Origin: JAJFUE01 sp039683515
Lineage (GTDB): Bacteria > Sumerlaeota > Sumerlaeia > MVZB01
Assembly (NCBI GenBank): GCA_039683515.1
Contig: JBDKRG010000008.1
Span: 120,448-184,447, forward strand
Direction of reading: 5' to 3'
Length of the DNA: 64,000 nucleotides
Shown here: in pieces, positions 53,612 through 62,604 of the stretch
Layout of the letters: every line of letters begins with the position of its first letter
Numbering within the stretch: the first letter of the stretch is position 1
Notes under the pieces: generated by a model
The model's database searches: none
The model's input: the letters and a program-made list of their open reading frames with translations, nothing else
What the model was told of the DNA's origin: nothing
Program-made: the position numbers and the translations under genes

Positions 53612-53892
53612 TGACACATAAACAGCTCAAAGCGCGCGCTCTTAAACGGCCGGATGTCAAAGCCGAATACGATCGTCTGGACGAGGAATTTGTCATTCTG
53701 GACGAATTCCTGAAGATGCGAGCCGCCGCGGGGCTGACGCAGGCGGAAGTCGCCCGGCGCATGGGCACGACCCAATCGGCCGTTGCCCGCCTCGAATCTG
53801 GCCGCGGAAATCGTTCGCCCTCGCTGGCGACGCTGCGGAAATACGCGAAGGCTTTGGGGTATCGGCTCGAGCTTCGGCTGACCAGCCGGTAA
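53608..53892 (+). CDS. XRE-family antitoxin (HigA-like)
   Basis: 94 aa. An N-terminal toxin-binding helix region (LKARALKRPDVKAEYDRLDEEF) is followed by a helix-turn-helix: AGLTQAEVARRMGTTQSAVARLE, and SLATLRKYAKALGYRLEL. It neutralises the preceding toxin and probably binds the ATATAGC dyad. It overlaps the toxin stop (ATGA). Confidence 0.88.
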   Translation: MMTHKQLKARALKRPDVKAEYDRLDEEFVILDEFLKMRAAAGLTQAEVARRMGTTQSAVARLESGRGNRSPSLATLRKYAKALGYRLELRLTSR

Positions 53893-53915
53893 ACCCAGGC
53901 GTTGAGGTGCGTTGC

Positions 53916-53948
53916 GGTCCATCCGGTCCACCCGGTCCATTTCGTCCA
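53916..53948. repeat. GGTCCATCC word tract
   Basis: GGTCCATCC-GGTCCACCC-GGTCCATTT-CGTCC: 9-bp units between higA and rnhA. Confidence 0.75.
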
Positions 53949-54014
53949 ATCCCCCAGTGCTCCGTTGCATTTGCCCCCCGAATCGATCAGGATGGTTTGG
54001 AAGGGGCTTGAAGC

Positions 54015-54500
54015 ATGAAGGACACGGGCGAGACCAGGGATTCGGGGCGCGACGAGATTTTTCTTTATTCCGACGGCGCGTGCTCGCCGAACCCGGGCCT
54101 GGGCGGCTGGGGGGTGGTGCTGGTGTCGCCGCGCCACGGCGCCGTCCGCGAGCTGAGCGGCGCCGAGCCCGACACGACCAACAACCGGATGGAGCTGCGC
54201 GGGGCGATCGAGGGCCTGCGCGCGCTCAAACGCCCCTGCCGCGTCAAGGTCACGACCGATTCCGAGTATCTCAAGAAGGCCTTCACCGCCGGCTGGCTCC
54301 AGAAGTGGCAGGCCAACGGCTGGCGGACGGCGGGCAAGAAACCCGTCTTGAACATCGACCTGTGGCGCGAGCTGCTCGCCGCCATGGAGCCGCACGAAGT
54401 CACCTGGGCGTGGGTCCGCGGCCACGCCGACCACCCCGAAAACACCCGCGCCGACGCCCTCGCCGTCGCCGCCCGCAAATCGCTCGCCCAGAAACAGTAA
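54015..54500 (+). CDS. rnhA: Ribonuclease HI
   Basis: 161 aa. GGAAGGGG stands 8 nt upstream. It has YSDGACSPNPGLGG (catalytic Asp), NNRMELRGAIEGL (Glu), VTTDSEYLKKAF (Asp) and GHADHPENTRADALA (Asp, plus the His-containing loop). All four metal-binding acids are present. It removes RNA from RNA-DNA hybrids (R-loops, Okazaki primers). The basic handle WLQKWQANGWRTAGKKPV is present, as in E. coli RNase HI. It is a stand-alone gene. Confidence 0.95.
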   Translation: MKDTGETRDSGRDEIFLYSDGACSPNPGLGGWGVVLVSPRHGAVRELSGAEPDTTNNRMELRGAIEGLRALKRPCRVKVTTDSEYLKKAFTAGWLQKWQANGWRTAGKKPVLNIDLWRELLAAMEPHEVTWAWVRGHADHPENTRADALAVAARKSLAQKQ

Positions 54501-54537
54501 CCCGCCGGCTCCCGGCGCGGCCCCGCCCGGCCCGATG

Positions 54538-54604
54538 AATGTGCAGATGCGTCTGCACATTATTGCTTGACGCCGTGGCTGAATGTGCAGTAGATTGTGC
54601 ACAT
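54538..54604 (+). promoter_or_regulatory. blaI promoter with two TGTGCA-type operators
   Basis: Operator 1: AATGTGCAGA-TGCG-TCTGCACATT (54538-54561), perfect 10-bp arms. Operator 2: ATGTGCA-GTAGATTG-TGCACAT (54583-54604). Between and under them: TTGACG (54567-54572), 18-bp spacer, TAGATT (54591-54596). Operator 2 covers the -10 and likely start point, as expected for BlaI repression. Confidence 0.75.
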
Positions 54605-54627
54605 ATCAGGGGAGAAGTTTTTCAGCC

Positions 54628-55008
54628 ATGAGCAAATTCACCGACGGCGAACTGGACGTGATGCGCATCCTGTGGGAGCACGGCGAGCTCAAGCCCGCCG
54701 AAATCATCGAGCGCTTCCCCCGGCCGATCAAGAACCCGGCCATGCGCTCGTTCCTTTCGGTGCTGGTCCGCAAGGGCCACGTCGCCCGGCGCAAGGTGGG
54801 CAAGGCGTTCTTCTACAGCGCCAGGACCCGGCCCGACCCGGCGTGCCGCGCCATGCTCGGCAAGGTCATCGACGTGTTCTTCAGCGGTTCGGCCGAGGCG
54901 CTGCTGTGCCGGCTGATCCGGTCCGAGAAACTCACCGACAGGCAGCTCCTCGAGCTCAGGCGGATCGCGCAACAGGAAAAGCCGCCCCGCAACAAAAAGA
55001 CCTCGTGA
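54628..55008 (+). CDS. blaI: BlaI/MecI-family transcriptional repressor
   Basis: 126 aa. A winged helix: TDGELDVMRILWEHGELKPAEI, FLSVLVRKGHVARRKVGKAFFY (recognition helix and wing), then a dimerisation tail GSAEALLCRLIRSEKLTDRQLLEL. This is the Penicillinase_R pattern. BlaI is cleaved or released when the M56 partner is activated. It is followed after 15 bp by the M56-fusion gene, the classical blaI-blaR1 order. Two TGTGCA dyads at the promoter fit autoregulation. No beta-lactamase gene is present, so the regulated stress may differ from beta-lactams. Confidence 0.92.
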   Translation: MSKFTDGELDVMRILWEHGELKPAEIIERFPRPIKNPAMRSFLSVLVRKGHVARRKVGKAFFYSARTRPDPACRAMLGKVIDVFFSGSAEALLCRLIRSEKLTDRQLLELRRIAQQEKPPRNKKTS

Positions 55009-55023
55009 CGAAAGGCCCGGCGT

Positions 55024-58000
55024 ATGGACATGATGGCGATCGTTCAATCTCTGCGGGCGGCCATCCCGGCCGCCGGCGGCTGGACGCTGCTGGCCGGCAA
55101 GCTGACGCTTCTGCTGGCGCTGGGCTGGCTGCTGCACGCCGCGCTCGGCCGCGCCAATCCGCGCTGGCGCGTGCTGTTGTGGCGGCTCATCGCAGTCGGC
55201 TCGATCCTGCTGCCGCTGTCGATCTGGACGCCGGCGATCGAGTTCACGCTCGACCCGCCGCCGGCGGCGTCCGCCATGCGTGCCGCGCCTGTTGTTCCCG
55301 TCCACGCCCCGTCCGCGCCGGCGATGGAGCGCCCCGCCCGTGCGAGCGCGCCACGACCGGCGCCGCCCGTTTCGCCGGCCGCGCGGCCTGGGATCGCCCC
55401 CGCCCCTGTGGTGGCCGGCGCCGCGCCCCATGCCCGGCCGAGCCTCTGGCGGATTGCCTTGGGCCTCTGGTGTCTGGGCGCGTTGTTCCTGCTTTTGCGC
55501 GGCGCGATCGGGATGCGCGGCCTCGCGCGCATCATCGGGCAAAGCGCTCCGGCCCCCGAGCCCCTGCGCCTGCTCGCCGATCAAATAGCCCGGGACCTGG
55601 GTTGCCGCGGCGTCGGCCTGCGTCTGAGCGGCCGTGTCTCGATGCCGTTCATCTCGGGGTGGCGCCGGCCGGTGCTGCTGCTGCCCGGGCGCATGAGCGG
55701 CGAATCGTATCGCGACGAGCTTCCGGCGATCCTCGCCCACGAATTCTCTCACGTGCGTTCGGGCGACATCTTCTGGTCGCGGCTCCTTGCGCTTGTTGGG
55801 GGCGTCCTGTGGCCGCATCCGCTGGCGTGGGCGATGGGCCGGGCGCACGCCTCGGCCTGCGAGGAGGTCAGCGACGCGGTCTCGGCCGCCTACATCGGCG
55901 ACGCCGGCGATTACTCGCGGACGCTGGCGCGCGTGGCGGTCGAGCTGGCCGAGCTCCCGCCGCCGGTCGGCGGGATCGCGATGGCGCGCGTCCCGGAGGT
56001 GATGCGCCGTCTCGCCTGCCTGCGCCGCCGGGTGTTCGCCGACCCGCTGTCGCGCAGCCGGATCGCGATGTTCGCGAGCGTGCTGATGGTCGTCGCCGCA
56101 ACGCTGGGCGGCCTGCGATTTGCCTACGCCAAGGCCGAGCCTGGGCAAAAGGGGGCAACACCGGCGACTTCCAAGCAGGATGTTCCGCTCGCCAGGTTCC
56201 CCGGCAAAATGCGCCTGACGGTCCTCGACCATGACGGCAAGCCGCTCGCCGGCGCCACGATCATGATGCGCTATAAAAGCCCGAAGGACGAGCCGACCTC
56301 CCCGCCGGTTACCGACAAGAACGGCATCTGCCTGTTCAAACTGCCCGACAAAAAGCCCGAGTTTCTGATGATCACCGCTTCGGCGCCGGGGCGCGTCTCG
56401 ATGCGGGCGTCGTGGGATTCGTATCCCGAGCCCCGGCCGATCCCGGCCGAATTCACGATCCAGCTCGAGAAAGGGACCACGATCGGCGGGACGGTGATCA
56501 ACGAGGACGGCCGGCCGGTGGCCGGCGTTGAGGTTTCGCTCCTGCTTGTCTCGGATAGCTCCAGAACGAATGTCCGTCCCGCGCTCACCGGCCAGCCGTT
56601 CGTGACGGACGCGCAGGGGCGCTGGCGCTGCGACCGGATGCCGGCCCGGTTCAACACGGTCTGGGTCCGCGCCGCCCACCGCGACTACGAGCGCGTGCCG
56701 GAACACACGATGAACATGACGCCGCCGCCGGTCGACAAACTCCGCGACATGACGAGCGTGATGACCATCCAGCGCGGCGTGAGCGTCGAGGGGATCGTGC
56801 TGGGCAAGGACGGCAAGCCCCTGCCCGGCGCGACCGTCTCGTTCAACGTCGCGGAGACCACGACGACGAAGGACGGCCGGTTCGGCATGGACCGGTTGAA
56901 GGTCGAGCGCACCCCGCTTGTCGTGAGCGCCAAGGGCTGTGCCTCGAACTTTTCCTACATCGAAGTCGCCAAGGGGATGAAGCCGATTGAAATCAGGCTG
57001 CAACCGGCCAAGCCGCTTCACGGCCGCGTCGTCGATGTCGCCGGCAAGCCGCTCGAGGGCGCATACGTCTCTCTGGACAGCATTAATAACCAGTCTTTCC
57101 GCCGTAGCTGGGCCGAGAAGACCGACAAGGACGGACGGTTCACGTGGGAGGGCGCGCCGGCCGGCAAGCTCAAGGGGAGCGTCTGGCTCAAGGGTTATGC
57201 CAACAACTTCCTCGACTGCAACCTGGTCCCCGGCGAGGACAACGTCATTACGATGAACAAGCCGGTCGTCATCACCGGGATGGTGACCGACGCCGCGACC
57301 AGCCGGCCCATCGAGTCGTTCAAGGTCTGCCCGATCCTGTATTGGCGCGGCGGCGGGTCGTTGATCGAGCGGGGTCATGCCGTCACCGGCAAGGCGGGCG
57401 TCTATCACATCTCGCTCGACCGGACCGATATCGGCCACGGCGTCCGGATCGAGGCGGACGGTTACCGGCCGGCGATTTCGCCGCGCTATGAGGTCGGCCG
57501 CGACGAGGACGTGGTCTTCGACGCCAGGCTCGAGCCGGCGGCGATGCTCAAGGGCGAGGTCAGGCTGCCCGACGGCGCCCCCGCAAGCCAGGCGCAGGTC
57601 CTGCTGGCCACCGCCAGCCAGGACGTGCAGATTGATGGCGGCCTGGTCGAGAGGGCCGAAAACAGCGTCATCCGCACGGCCGATTCGGCCGGCAGGTTCG
57701 AGCTGCCGGCCCAGATCGAGCCTTACACGATCGTGGCGCTTGGCGACACGGGCTATGCCGAAGTCAGCCAGGCCGAGTTCGAGAAGAATCCGTCCATTCG
57801 GCTGCAGCCGTGGTCGCGGATCGAGGGGCGGCTCATGCAGGCCGGCCGGCCTCTGGCCAACGAGGTGGTGCGCCTGTCGTTCATGCAGACCAATCCGACC
57901 GGGTCCCCCAGGAAGGGGTATCGCGCCCGGACCGGCAACGACGGCCGCTACGAGCTCCTGCGAGTGCCTCCGGGGCCGGTTTCGATCCAGCCCGACCTGA

Positions 58001-58929
58001 GCATCTGGGAAGAGTCGCCGATGACCTCGATCGAGTCCGTGCCGATCGTCGCCGAACCCGGCAAGACCCAGACCGTGAACTTCGGCGAGGGCGGCCGCGA
58101 GGTGACCGGCCGGCTTGCGGCGGTGAACGGCAAAAGCGATGTCGATTGGCACTGGGGCATCGGTTATCTCGTGAACAGGAAGGTTTCGGCCGCGACGCCG
58201 AAGGTCGCCGCGTTCGGGTTCGACGTGTCGCGGGGCTGGAACGAGGCGTGGATTTCGTCGCGCGAGGGCCGGGCGTTCATGGACACACTCGATCACCACT
58301 TCGTCAAGCTTTCCAAGGACGGCTCGTTCCGGATCCACGGCGTGCGCCCCGGCGACTATATTCTGGCGTTCCGGGTTTATGAGCCCCCCGTCGGCGGCGG
58401 GTGCCTCGTCACGCCGCTCACGAACAAGACGATCGACGTCAAGGTCGGCGAGGGGAGCGCCACGCTCGACCTGGGCTCGGTCCCGGTCGAGTTGAATACG
58501 CCGGCCGCGAAGAACGACCGCGCCCCCGATTTCGAGTTCCAGACGCTCAGCGGCGCGAAGAAAAGCCTGAAGGATTACCGCGGCCGGGTCGTGTTGCTCG
58601 ATTTCTGGGCGACGTGGTGCGGGGCGTGCGTGGACGGCCTGCCCGATATTAAGGCCCTTGACGACGCCTACAAAACCAAGGGGCTGACGGTCGTCTCGCT
58701 CAGCCTCGACCGCGAGCCCGCCGCCCCCCGGCGGTTGGTCGAGAAGAACGGCTACGGCTGGGAGCAGGGGTTCCTCGGCGACTGGACGCGGACGAAAGTC
58801 CCCGCCGACTACGGGATCACCTTCATCCCCACGATGGTGCTGATCGGCCGCGACGGGAGGATCCTCGCCAGCACCTCCAGCATCGAGGAGCTGAAAAACA
58901 CCCTCGCGCAAGCGTTGGGAAAACGGTAG
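55024..58929 (+). CDS. BlaR1-like M56 metallopeptidase fused to carboxypeptidase-regulatory repeats and a TlpA-type thioredoxin
   Basis: 1301 aa. N-terminal M56 domain: membrane helices at about 22-38, 48-63, 142-160 and 341-358, and zinc motif HEFSH (239-243) with the CEEVSD segment at about 280 as third ligand. After the last helix come about seven carboxypeptidase-regulatory-like beta-sandwich repeats (about 385-1130; DHDGKPLAGATI, NEDGRPVAGVEV, KDGKPLPGATVSF, VAGKPLEGAYV). A thioredoxin domain (about 1155-1301) carries FWATWCGAC (Cys1199, Cys1202) and a cis-Pro IPT. BlaR1 normally ends in a penicillin-binding sensor; here that place is taken by repeats and a redox domain. It probably reads an envelope signal and relieves BlaI. 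Confidence 0.88.
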   Translation: MDMMAIVQSLRAAIPAAGGWTLLAGKLTLLLALGWLLHAALGRANPRWRVLLWRLIAVGSILLPLSIWTPAIEFTLDPPPAASAMRAAPVVPVHAPSAPAMERPARASAPRPAPPVSPAARPGIAPAPVVAGAAPHARPSLWRIALGLWCLGALFLLLRGAIGMRGLARIIGQSAPAPEPLRLLADQIARDLGCRGVGLRLSGRVSMPFISGWRRPVLLLPGRMSGESYRDELPAILAHEFSHVRSGDIFWSRLLALVGGVLWPHPLAWAMGRAHASACEEVSDAVSAAYIGDAGDYSRTLARVAVELAELPPPVGGIAMARVPEVMRRLACLRRRVFADPLSRSRIAMFASVLMVVAATLGGLRFAYAKAEPGQKGATPATSKQDVPLARFPGKMRLTVLDHDGKPLAGATIMMRYKSPKDEPTSPPVTDKNGICLFKLPDKKPEFLMITASAPGRVSMRASWDSYPEPRPIPAEFTIQLEKGTTIGGTVINEDGRPVAGVEVSLLLVSDSSRTNVRPALTGQPFVTDAQGRWRCDRMPARFNTVWVRAAHRDYERVPEHTMNMTPPPVDKLRDMTSVMTIQRGVSVEGIVLGKDGKPLPGATVSFNVAETTTTKDGRFGMDRLKVERTPLVVSAKGCASNFSYIEVAKGMKPIEIRLQPAKPLHGRVVDVAGKPLEGAYVSLDSINNQSFRRSWAEKTDKDGRFTWEGAPAGKLKGSVWLKGYANNFLDCNLVPGEDNVITMNKPVVITGMVTDAATSRPIESFKVCPILYWRGGGSLIERGHAVTGKAGVYHISLDRTDIGHGVRIEADGYRPAISPRYEVGRDEDVVFDARLEPAAMLKGEVRLPDGAPASQAQVLLATASQDVQIDGGLVERAENSVIRTADSAGRFELPAQIEPYTIVALGDTGYAEVSQAEFEKNPSIRLQPWSRIEGRLMQAGRPLANEVVRLSFMQTNPTGSPRKGYRARTGNDGRYELLRVPPGPVSIQPDLSIWEESPMTSIESVPIVAEPGKTQTVNFGEGGREVTGRLAAVNGKSDVDWHWGIGYLVNRKVSAATPKVAAFGFDVSRGWNEAWISSREGRAFMDTLDHHFVKLSKDGSFRIHGVRPGDYILAFRVYEPPVGGGCLVTPLTNKTIDVKVGEGSATLDLGSVPVELNTPAAKNDRAPDFEFQTLSGAKKSLKDYRGRVVLLDFWATWCGACVDGLPDIKALDDAYKTKGLTVVSLSLDREPAAPRRLVEKNGYGWEQGFLGDWTRTKVPADYGITFIPTMVLIGRDGRILASTSSIEELKNTLAQALGKR

Positions 58930-58945
58930 CGATGGGCCGATGCTC

Positions 58946-60268
58946 TTATGGCCGCTCCGGGACGTTTTCCAGGCCGGGGTGGCCAGCGGGCAGGGTGATC
59001 GTGAATTCTGGTAGGTCTTTCACCTCGCCGGTTTCAAAGACGTATGGACGGCAGACGCAAAGGCGTGCCACTCCGGCGGACCTCTTCTCGATGTAAAACT
59101 TGTAGGGGCGCTGCATGACCGGGTCGAAAAACCAGGAGTCGGGGCCGATCTGGCCCGGCGCCGGGAGCCTCTCGCCGCGCCGCAGCGCCACCCCCCCGGC
59201 GATCAGGCGCGGCCGAAGATCATGGAAAATCCCATCCAGGTTGATATTCGGCGGCTTGGGCGTTTCCTGAAGTGATGCTGCATAGTCCTGAAGCCCTTTT
59301 TCCTGTTTCAATAAACGGTTACAGTATTCAGGGCCATTCCAAAGCGCATTGACGACCGCCTCCGCGCCCGATGCATAAAGCACCGGAACGTGATACCACC
59401 GATTCTCTTCCGGGTGGGTGGCGCGCCTTGCATTGATCCTTTGCTGGTAGACGAACCGTGTGTCGGACATTTTTTTGAACCTGAGTGTATGCTCATGTGT
59501 GTATTCAAGGTATTGGGTGAGGCGCCAATCCCAGTCGATCGGCCGGCGCGGCGCGATCAGCGCCAGGTCCATTGCGGCGACTTCGGGCGGGAGAACCGGA
59601 ATCATGTCCTGTTTGCGCCAGTCCATCGGAGTGATGCAGCGATCAAAGACATCGTAAACCGAGCAATGGATCATGGGGCAATCGATGACGTCCATGAACT
59701 TGAGGGCGTTCACGAGGTCGCCGAATTTCTGGGCGCGAACCGCTGGATCCGGCTCGTTAAAGACAAACTCAGGATGACCGCTGCGCGGGTTGTGGGCATA
59801 AGCGATCCGACCGGCCAGGTAGCCCAGCGCGCCCGCATGCTGAAACACCCGGTATTGGGTTTTCGCCTCGGACGAGACCATTACGCCCCGGTCGTACATG
59901 CCGGCCAGTTCCAGTGCGGTCTCGAGCTTCGAATCCAAGGCCGCGTATTCGTTGGCGTTGAGCGGAGCCTGCGGCACCAGGAGCTCCAGAAACAGCCGGT
60001 CGCAGCGGGCCTGGAGCGACTCGGTCGTCTGGACGGTGATCGAAACCGGGGCGGCTTGGACCGGTACGGTGGTGATCGGGTCGGCAAACAGCGCCCGGGT
60101 CTCGCGGTAGCGCTTTTCGGCCTTGGCGTAGGTTTCCACCGAGGGCATGGCAGCGCCGTGATAAAGAAGCAGCCCCGCCACAATCACGAGCAGCACGAAC
60201 GGCGCCCCGATCAACGCGAGTATCAGGAGCTGGCGGGCCAGCGGTTTTTTGCCTTCATCGCTCATCAT
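58946..60268 (-). CDS. Membrane-anchored hypothetical protein
   Basis: 440 aa from ATG 60268 (a second ATG follows immediately). A cytoplasmic tail MMSDEGKKPLARQ precedes one membrane helix (about 14-36, LLILALIGAPFVLLVIVAGLLLY). A large exported domain follows, with helices (ETYAKAEKRYRETRALF, SKLETALELAGMYDRG) and a beta-rich C-terminus (SWFFDPVMQRPYKFYIEKR). Such anchored proteins with helical middle parts are frequent in planctomycetes, but I cannot name a family. Its 3' end is 16 bp from the M56-thioredoxin gene (convergent). Confidence 0.65.
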   Translation of the reverse strand: MMSDEGKKPLARQLLILALIGAPFVLLVIVAGLLLYHGAAMPSVETYAKAEKRYRETRALFADPITTVPVQAAPVSITVQTTESLQARCDRLFLELLVPQAPLNANEYAALDSKLETALELAGMYDRGVMVSSEAKTQYRVFQHAGALGYLAGRIAYAHNPRSGHPEFVFNEPDPAVRAQKFGDLVNALKFMDVIDCPMIHCSVYDVFDRCITPMDWRKQDMIPVLPPEVAAMDLALIAPRRPIDWDWRLTQYLEYTHEHTLRFKKMSDTRFVYQQRINARRATHPEENRWYHVPVLYASGAEAVVNALWNGPEYCNRLLKQEKGLQDYAASLQETPKPPNINLDGIFHDLRPRLIAGGVALRRGERLPAPGQIGPDSWFFDPVMQRPYKFYIEKRSAGVARLCVCRPYVFETGEVKDLPEFTITLPAGHPGLENVPERP

Positions 60269-60532
60269 GAAACCAGACGACCACCCCCCCGAAAAGTTTG
60301 CAATAAAATGAGGCAGGGTCCTCCCGCGAGGCCGCGCGGTTTCACCGAACCGGCGCGTTGGAACCGTATCATGCCCCAAATCCAGGGTTTCGTGTCGATT
60401 TTCTGAAAATATGCCAAATTGAGTGTTGCAAGACTCGACGGTCCGTCTTATAAGACACCCCAAGCAGTTGCGCGCCATTGGGGTTCGCGCCCGTTTCGAT
60501 CCCGGTCCCCACGTTCGAGCTAGGCTCCGCTA

Positions 60533-60853
60533 ATGAGCCGGTCGCCCGAAAAACCACAGAGGATGCAGCCGCCGGCTTCGCCGGAAGCCGTTCACGCTGT
60601 GGTCAGCGGCCGGGTTCAAGGGGTCGGTTTCCGGTATTTTGTCGTCCGCGAGGCGCGGCGGCTCGGCCTCGGCGGCTGGACGCGCAACACGGACGAAGGC
60701 GGCGTCGAGGTCTATGCCGTCGGCGACCGCGGGTCCCTGAATGCTTTCATCGAAGCGCTGGGATGCGGGCCGATGCTCGCCCGCGTCGACGGCGTCAAGA
60801 CCGATTGGAACGTGCCGGTCGAACCGGCGAGTGAATTCATTATCAGGCCGTAA
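60533..60853 (+). CDS. acyP: Acylphosphatase
   Basis: 106 aa; starting at Met11 would give the usual 96 aa, but neither start has a well-spaced Shine-Dalgarno. VVSGRVQGVGFRYFVVREA (phosphate loop with catalytic Arg) and GWTRNTDEGGVEVYA (catalytic Asn) are intact. It hydrolyses carboxyl-phosphate bonds. It lies 6 bp before the metallopeptidase gene, so the two are probably co-transcribed. Confidence 0.92.
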   Translation: MSRSPEKPQRMQPPASPEAVHAVVSGRVQGVGFRYFVVREARRLGLGGWTRNTDEGGVEVYAVGDRGSLNAFIEALGCGPMLARVDGVKTDWNVPVEPASEFIIRP

Positions 60854-60859
60854 AAGCCC

Positions 60860-61651
60860 ATGCTGCTCTACACCGACCTGGTCCAGCAGATTATCGACGA
60901 CGTTACCCGCCGGGTGCGCGAGCTGCGCCACATCGATTCCGAGCGGATCGGCGTCGTGGCCACGGCGCGCTGCACCGGCCACAACTGGGGCAACCTGGCG
61001 ATCTGCTACGGGATGATCCGCTCGCAGCCGCCGACGTTCTCGATCTGGACGCGGCCCGGCTCGCGCACGGTGTTCGCGGTCAGCCGCTGGTTCCAGCTGC
61101 GCAGCCCGCGCGTGCGCCTGGCCGGGCGCGAGATCAATTACCTGATCCTGCTGCGGCTGCCGCGCCTGATCACGCGCAACCCGCTGCCGACGCTCATCCA
61201 CGAGCTCTACCACATCAGCGAGGATTTCGACACCCAGATGCGGCCCGAGCGCCACGGCCGCCAGTTCGACCGCGAGGTGCGCCGCCTCACCCAGTCGTGG
61301 CTCGACCGCGCCCGCGGCGACCTGCCGCGCCTGGCCCAGATGCGCCTCGACGAGCTCAAGCGCGAGTTCGGCGCCGTCCTGGCCGAGAGCGTCCCCGGCA
61401 AGTTCACCTTCCCGCTGGCCGAGCCGGTCGAAGCCCCGATGAGCTACGAGAAGGGGATCGAGCGGCTTTACCCCGGCCATCGCCTGGGCGCCCACTACGA
61501 GATCCGCCCCGCCAACCTGACCCCGCCGTCGGCCCCGCGGCTCATCACCGACAAGGACCTCGTCCTGCGGCTCTACGACCGCACGGGAATCCAGCGCGTC
61601 CCGTCCGCGTTCACCCGCTACAGCCGCCAGATCCTCGCCGAAGGGGCGTAA
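60860..61651 (+). CDS. Putative zinc metallopeptidase-like protein
   Basis: 263 aa, no signal peptide. LPTLIHELYHISEDFD is an HExxH zinc motif, followed by RPERHGRQFDREVRRL, which supplies a further His. The N-terminal part (RIGVVATARCTGHNWGNLAICYG) contains a Cys-x-x-x-His. Similar conserved proteins annotated as 'putative metallopeptidase' occur in diverse bacteria and archaea. The substrate is unknown. It is downstream of acyP in the same direction. Confidence 0.7.
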   Translation: MLLYTDLVQQIIDDVTRRVRELRHIDSERIGVVATARCTGHNWGNLAICYGMIRSQPPTFSIWTRPGSRTVFAVSRWFQLRSPRVRLAGREINYLILLRLPRLITRNPLPTLIHELYHISEDFDTQMRPERHGRQFDREVRRLTQSWLDRARGDLPRLAQMRLDELKREFGAVLAESVPGKFTFPLAEPVEAPMSYEKGIERLYPGHRLGAHYEIRPANLTPPSAPRLITDKDLVLRLYDRTGIQRVPSAFTRYSRQILAEGA

Positions 61652-61692
61652 GGCCGGGCTCCACGGAGTGGCCATTCCGTTGTGAATGGGCA

Positions 61693-61727
61693 TTGACGTA
61701 TCGGGCATGGCTGCATACAATTTGTAT
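61693..61727 (+). promoter_or_regulatory. Strong promoter and operator of the second higBA
   Basis: TTGACG (61693-61698), 17-bp spacer, TACAAT (61716-61721). The palindrome ATACAA-T-TTGTAT (61715-61727) overlaps the -10, a likely HigA operator. The predicted leader is about 13 nt with GAGGGG. Confidence 0.75.
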
Positions 61728-61740
61728 TCAGAGGGGCCGT

Positions 61741-62049
61741 GTGAGAATCATCACTCGAAAACGGATCAGGCAGTTCTGCCGGGAGTATCCTGCAACACGG
61801 TCCTCGCTTGAAGGATGGTATGCGATCGTAAAAAGCACGTCCTGGAAATCGCTGGCGGATGTGCGGAGAATCTACCCGTCGGCTGATGCTGTATTGGTCA
61901 AGAGCGGCCGGACCGTGACCGTTTTCAATATTGCCGGAAACAAGTTTCGGCTGCTTGCCGCGCTCCATTATAACCGGGGTCGCGCTTACGTGATCGATAT
62001 GCTGACTCATGCCGAGTATGACCGCGGCGACTGGAAGGAAAAACTCTAA
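61741..62049 (+). CDS. higB: HigB-type mRNA interferase toxin (COG4680 family)
   Basis: 102 aa with GTG start and GAGGGG just upstream. RIITRKRIRQFCREYPATRSSL, GWYAIVKSTSWKSLADVRRIYPSAD, TVFNIAGNKFRLLAALHYN and the C-terminal LTHAEYDRGDW are the complete HigB signature, including the His-Ala-Glu-Tyr-Asp end. It is a ribosome-associated RNase. higA begins directly after its stop. Confidence 0.93.
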   Translation: MRIITRKRIRQFCREYPATRSSLEGWYAIVKSTSWKSLADVRRIYPSADAVLVKSGRTVTVFNIAGNKFRLLAALHYNRGRAYVIDMLTHAEYDRGDWKEKL

Positions 62050-62466
62050 ATGACACATATTCAAGCGCATGCCCAGTCCCGTTCACAAAGGCGCGGGTTG
62101 CCCGTATTGAGGCCGATTCGCGGCGACGAGGAGCTCGATGCGGCCGTTGAGCTGGCCGAGAAACTTGAACTCGAAGCCGATGCCGGAAAAATGAGCGTCG
62201 ATCGCGCCGATTATCTGGAAGTGCTCACCATGTTGATCGAACGCTACGAGGACGAGCATCACCCGATTCGCAAACCGGCCACTCCGCGCGAGCGCCTCGC
62301 CGCCCTCGTCGAGGCGGCCGGGATGAATGCGTCGGACCTGGGCCGGCTTCTCGGTAACCGCGCACTCGGCAATAAACTCCTTCGCGGCGAACGAGAACTT
62401 TCCAAGGCGAACATCCGCCGGCTGGCCGATCACTTCGCGATCGATCCAGGCTTTTTCCTGATCTGA
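62050..62466 (+). CDS. higA: HigA-type antitoxin with helix-turn-helix
   Basis: 138 aa. The N-terminal half (DEELDAAVELAEKLELEADAG, YLEVLTMLIERYEDEHHPI) is the HigA regulatory helical domain. The C-terminal ERLAALVEAAGMNASDLGRLLG, NKLLRGERELSKANIRRLADHF is the XRE helix-turn-helix. It represses its own operon at the ATACAATTTGTAT palindrome and neutralises HigB. Confidence 0.93.
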   Translation: MTHIQAHAQSRSQRRGLPVLRPIRGDEELDAAVELAEKLELEADAGKMSVDRADYLEVLTMLIERYEDEHHPIRKPATPRERLAALVEAAGMNASDLGRLLGNRALGNKLLRGERELSKANIRRLADHFAIDPGFFLI

Positions 62467-62604
62467 ACCGGCGAAACGAAAAGGATTATCGGAACCAAAC
62501 CGCCCGCCGGCGCCGGCGGGACGATGCGGCGTTGTTAATGCAGGGTTTGCGCCCAAATTAATTTCGCGTAAGTTGTTTCATACCCCCGCGTTATCCTAAT
62601 GTAA

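Noticed and set aside
53893..54014. rRNA or tRNA gene in the higA-rnhA gap
   Set aside because: The gap holds only the GGTCCATCC word tract and the rnhA leader. I saw no stable RNA gene anywhere in the window.
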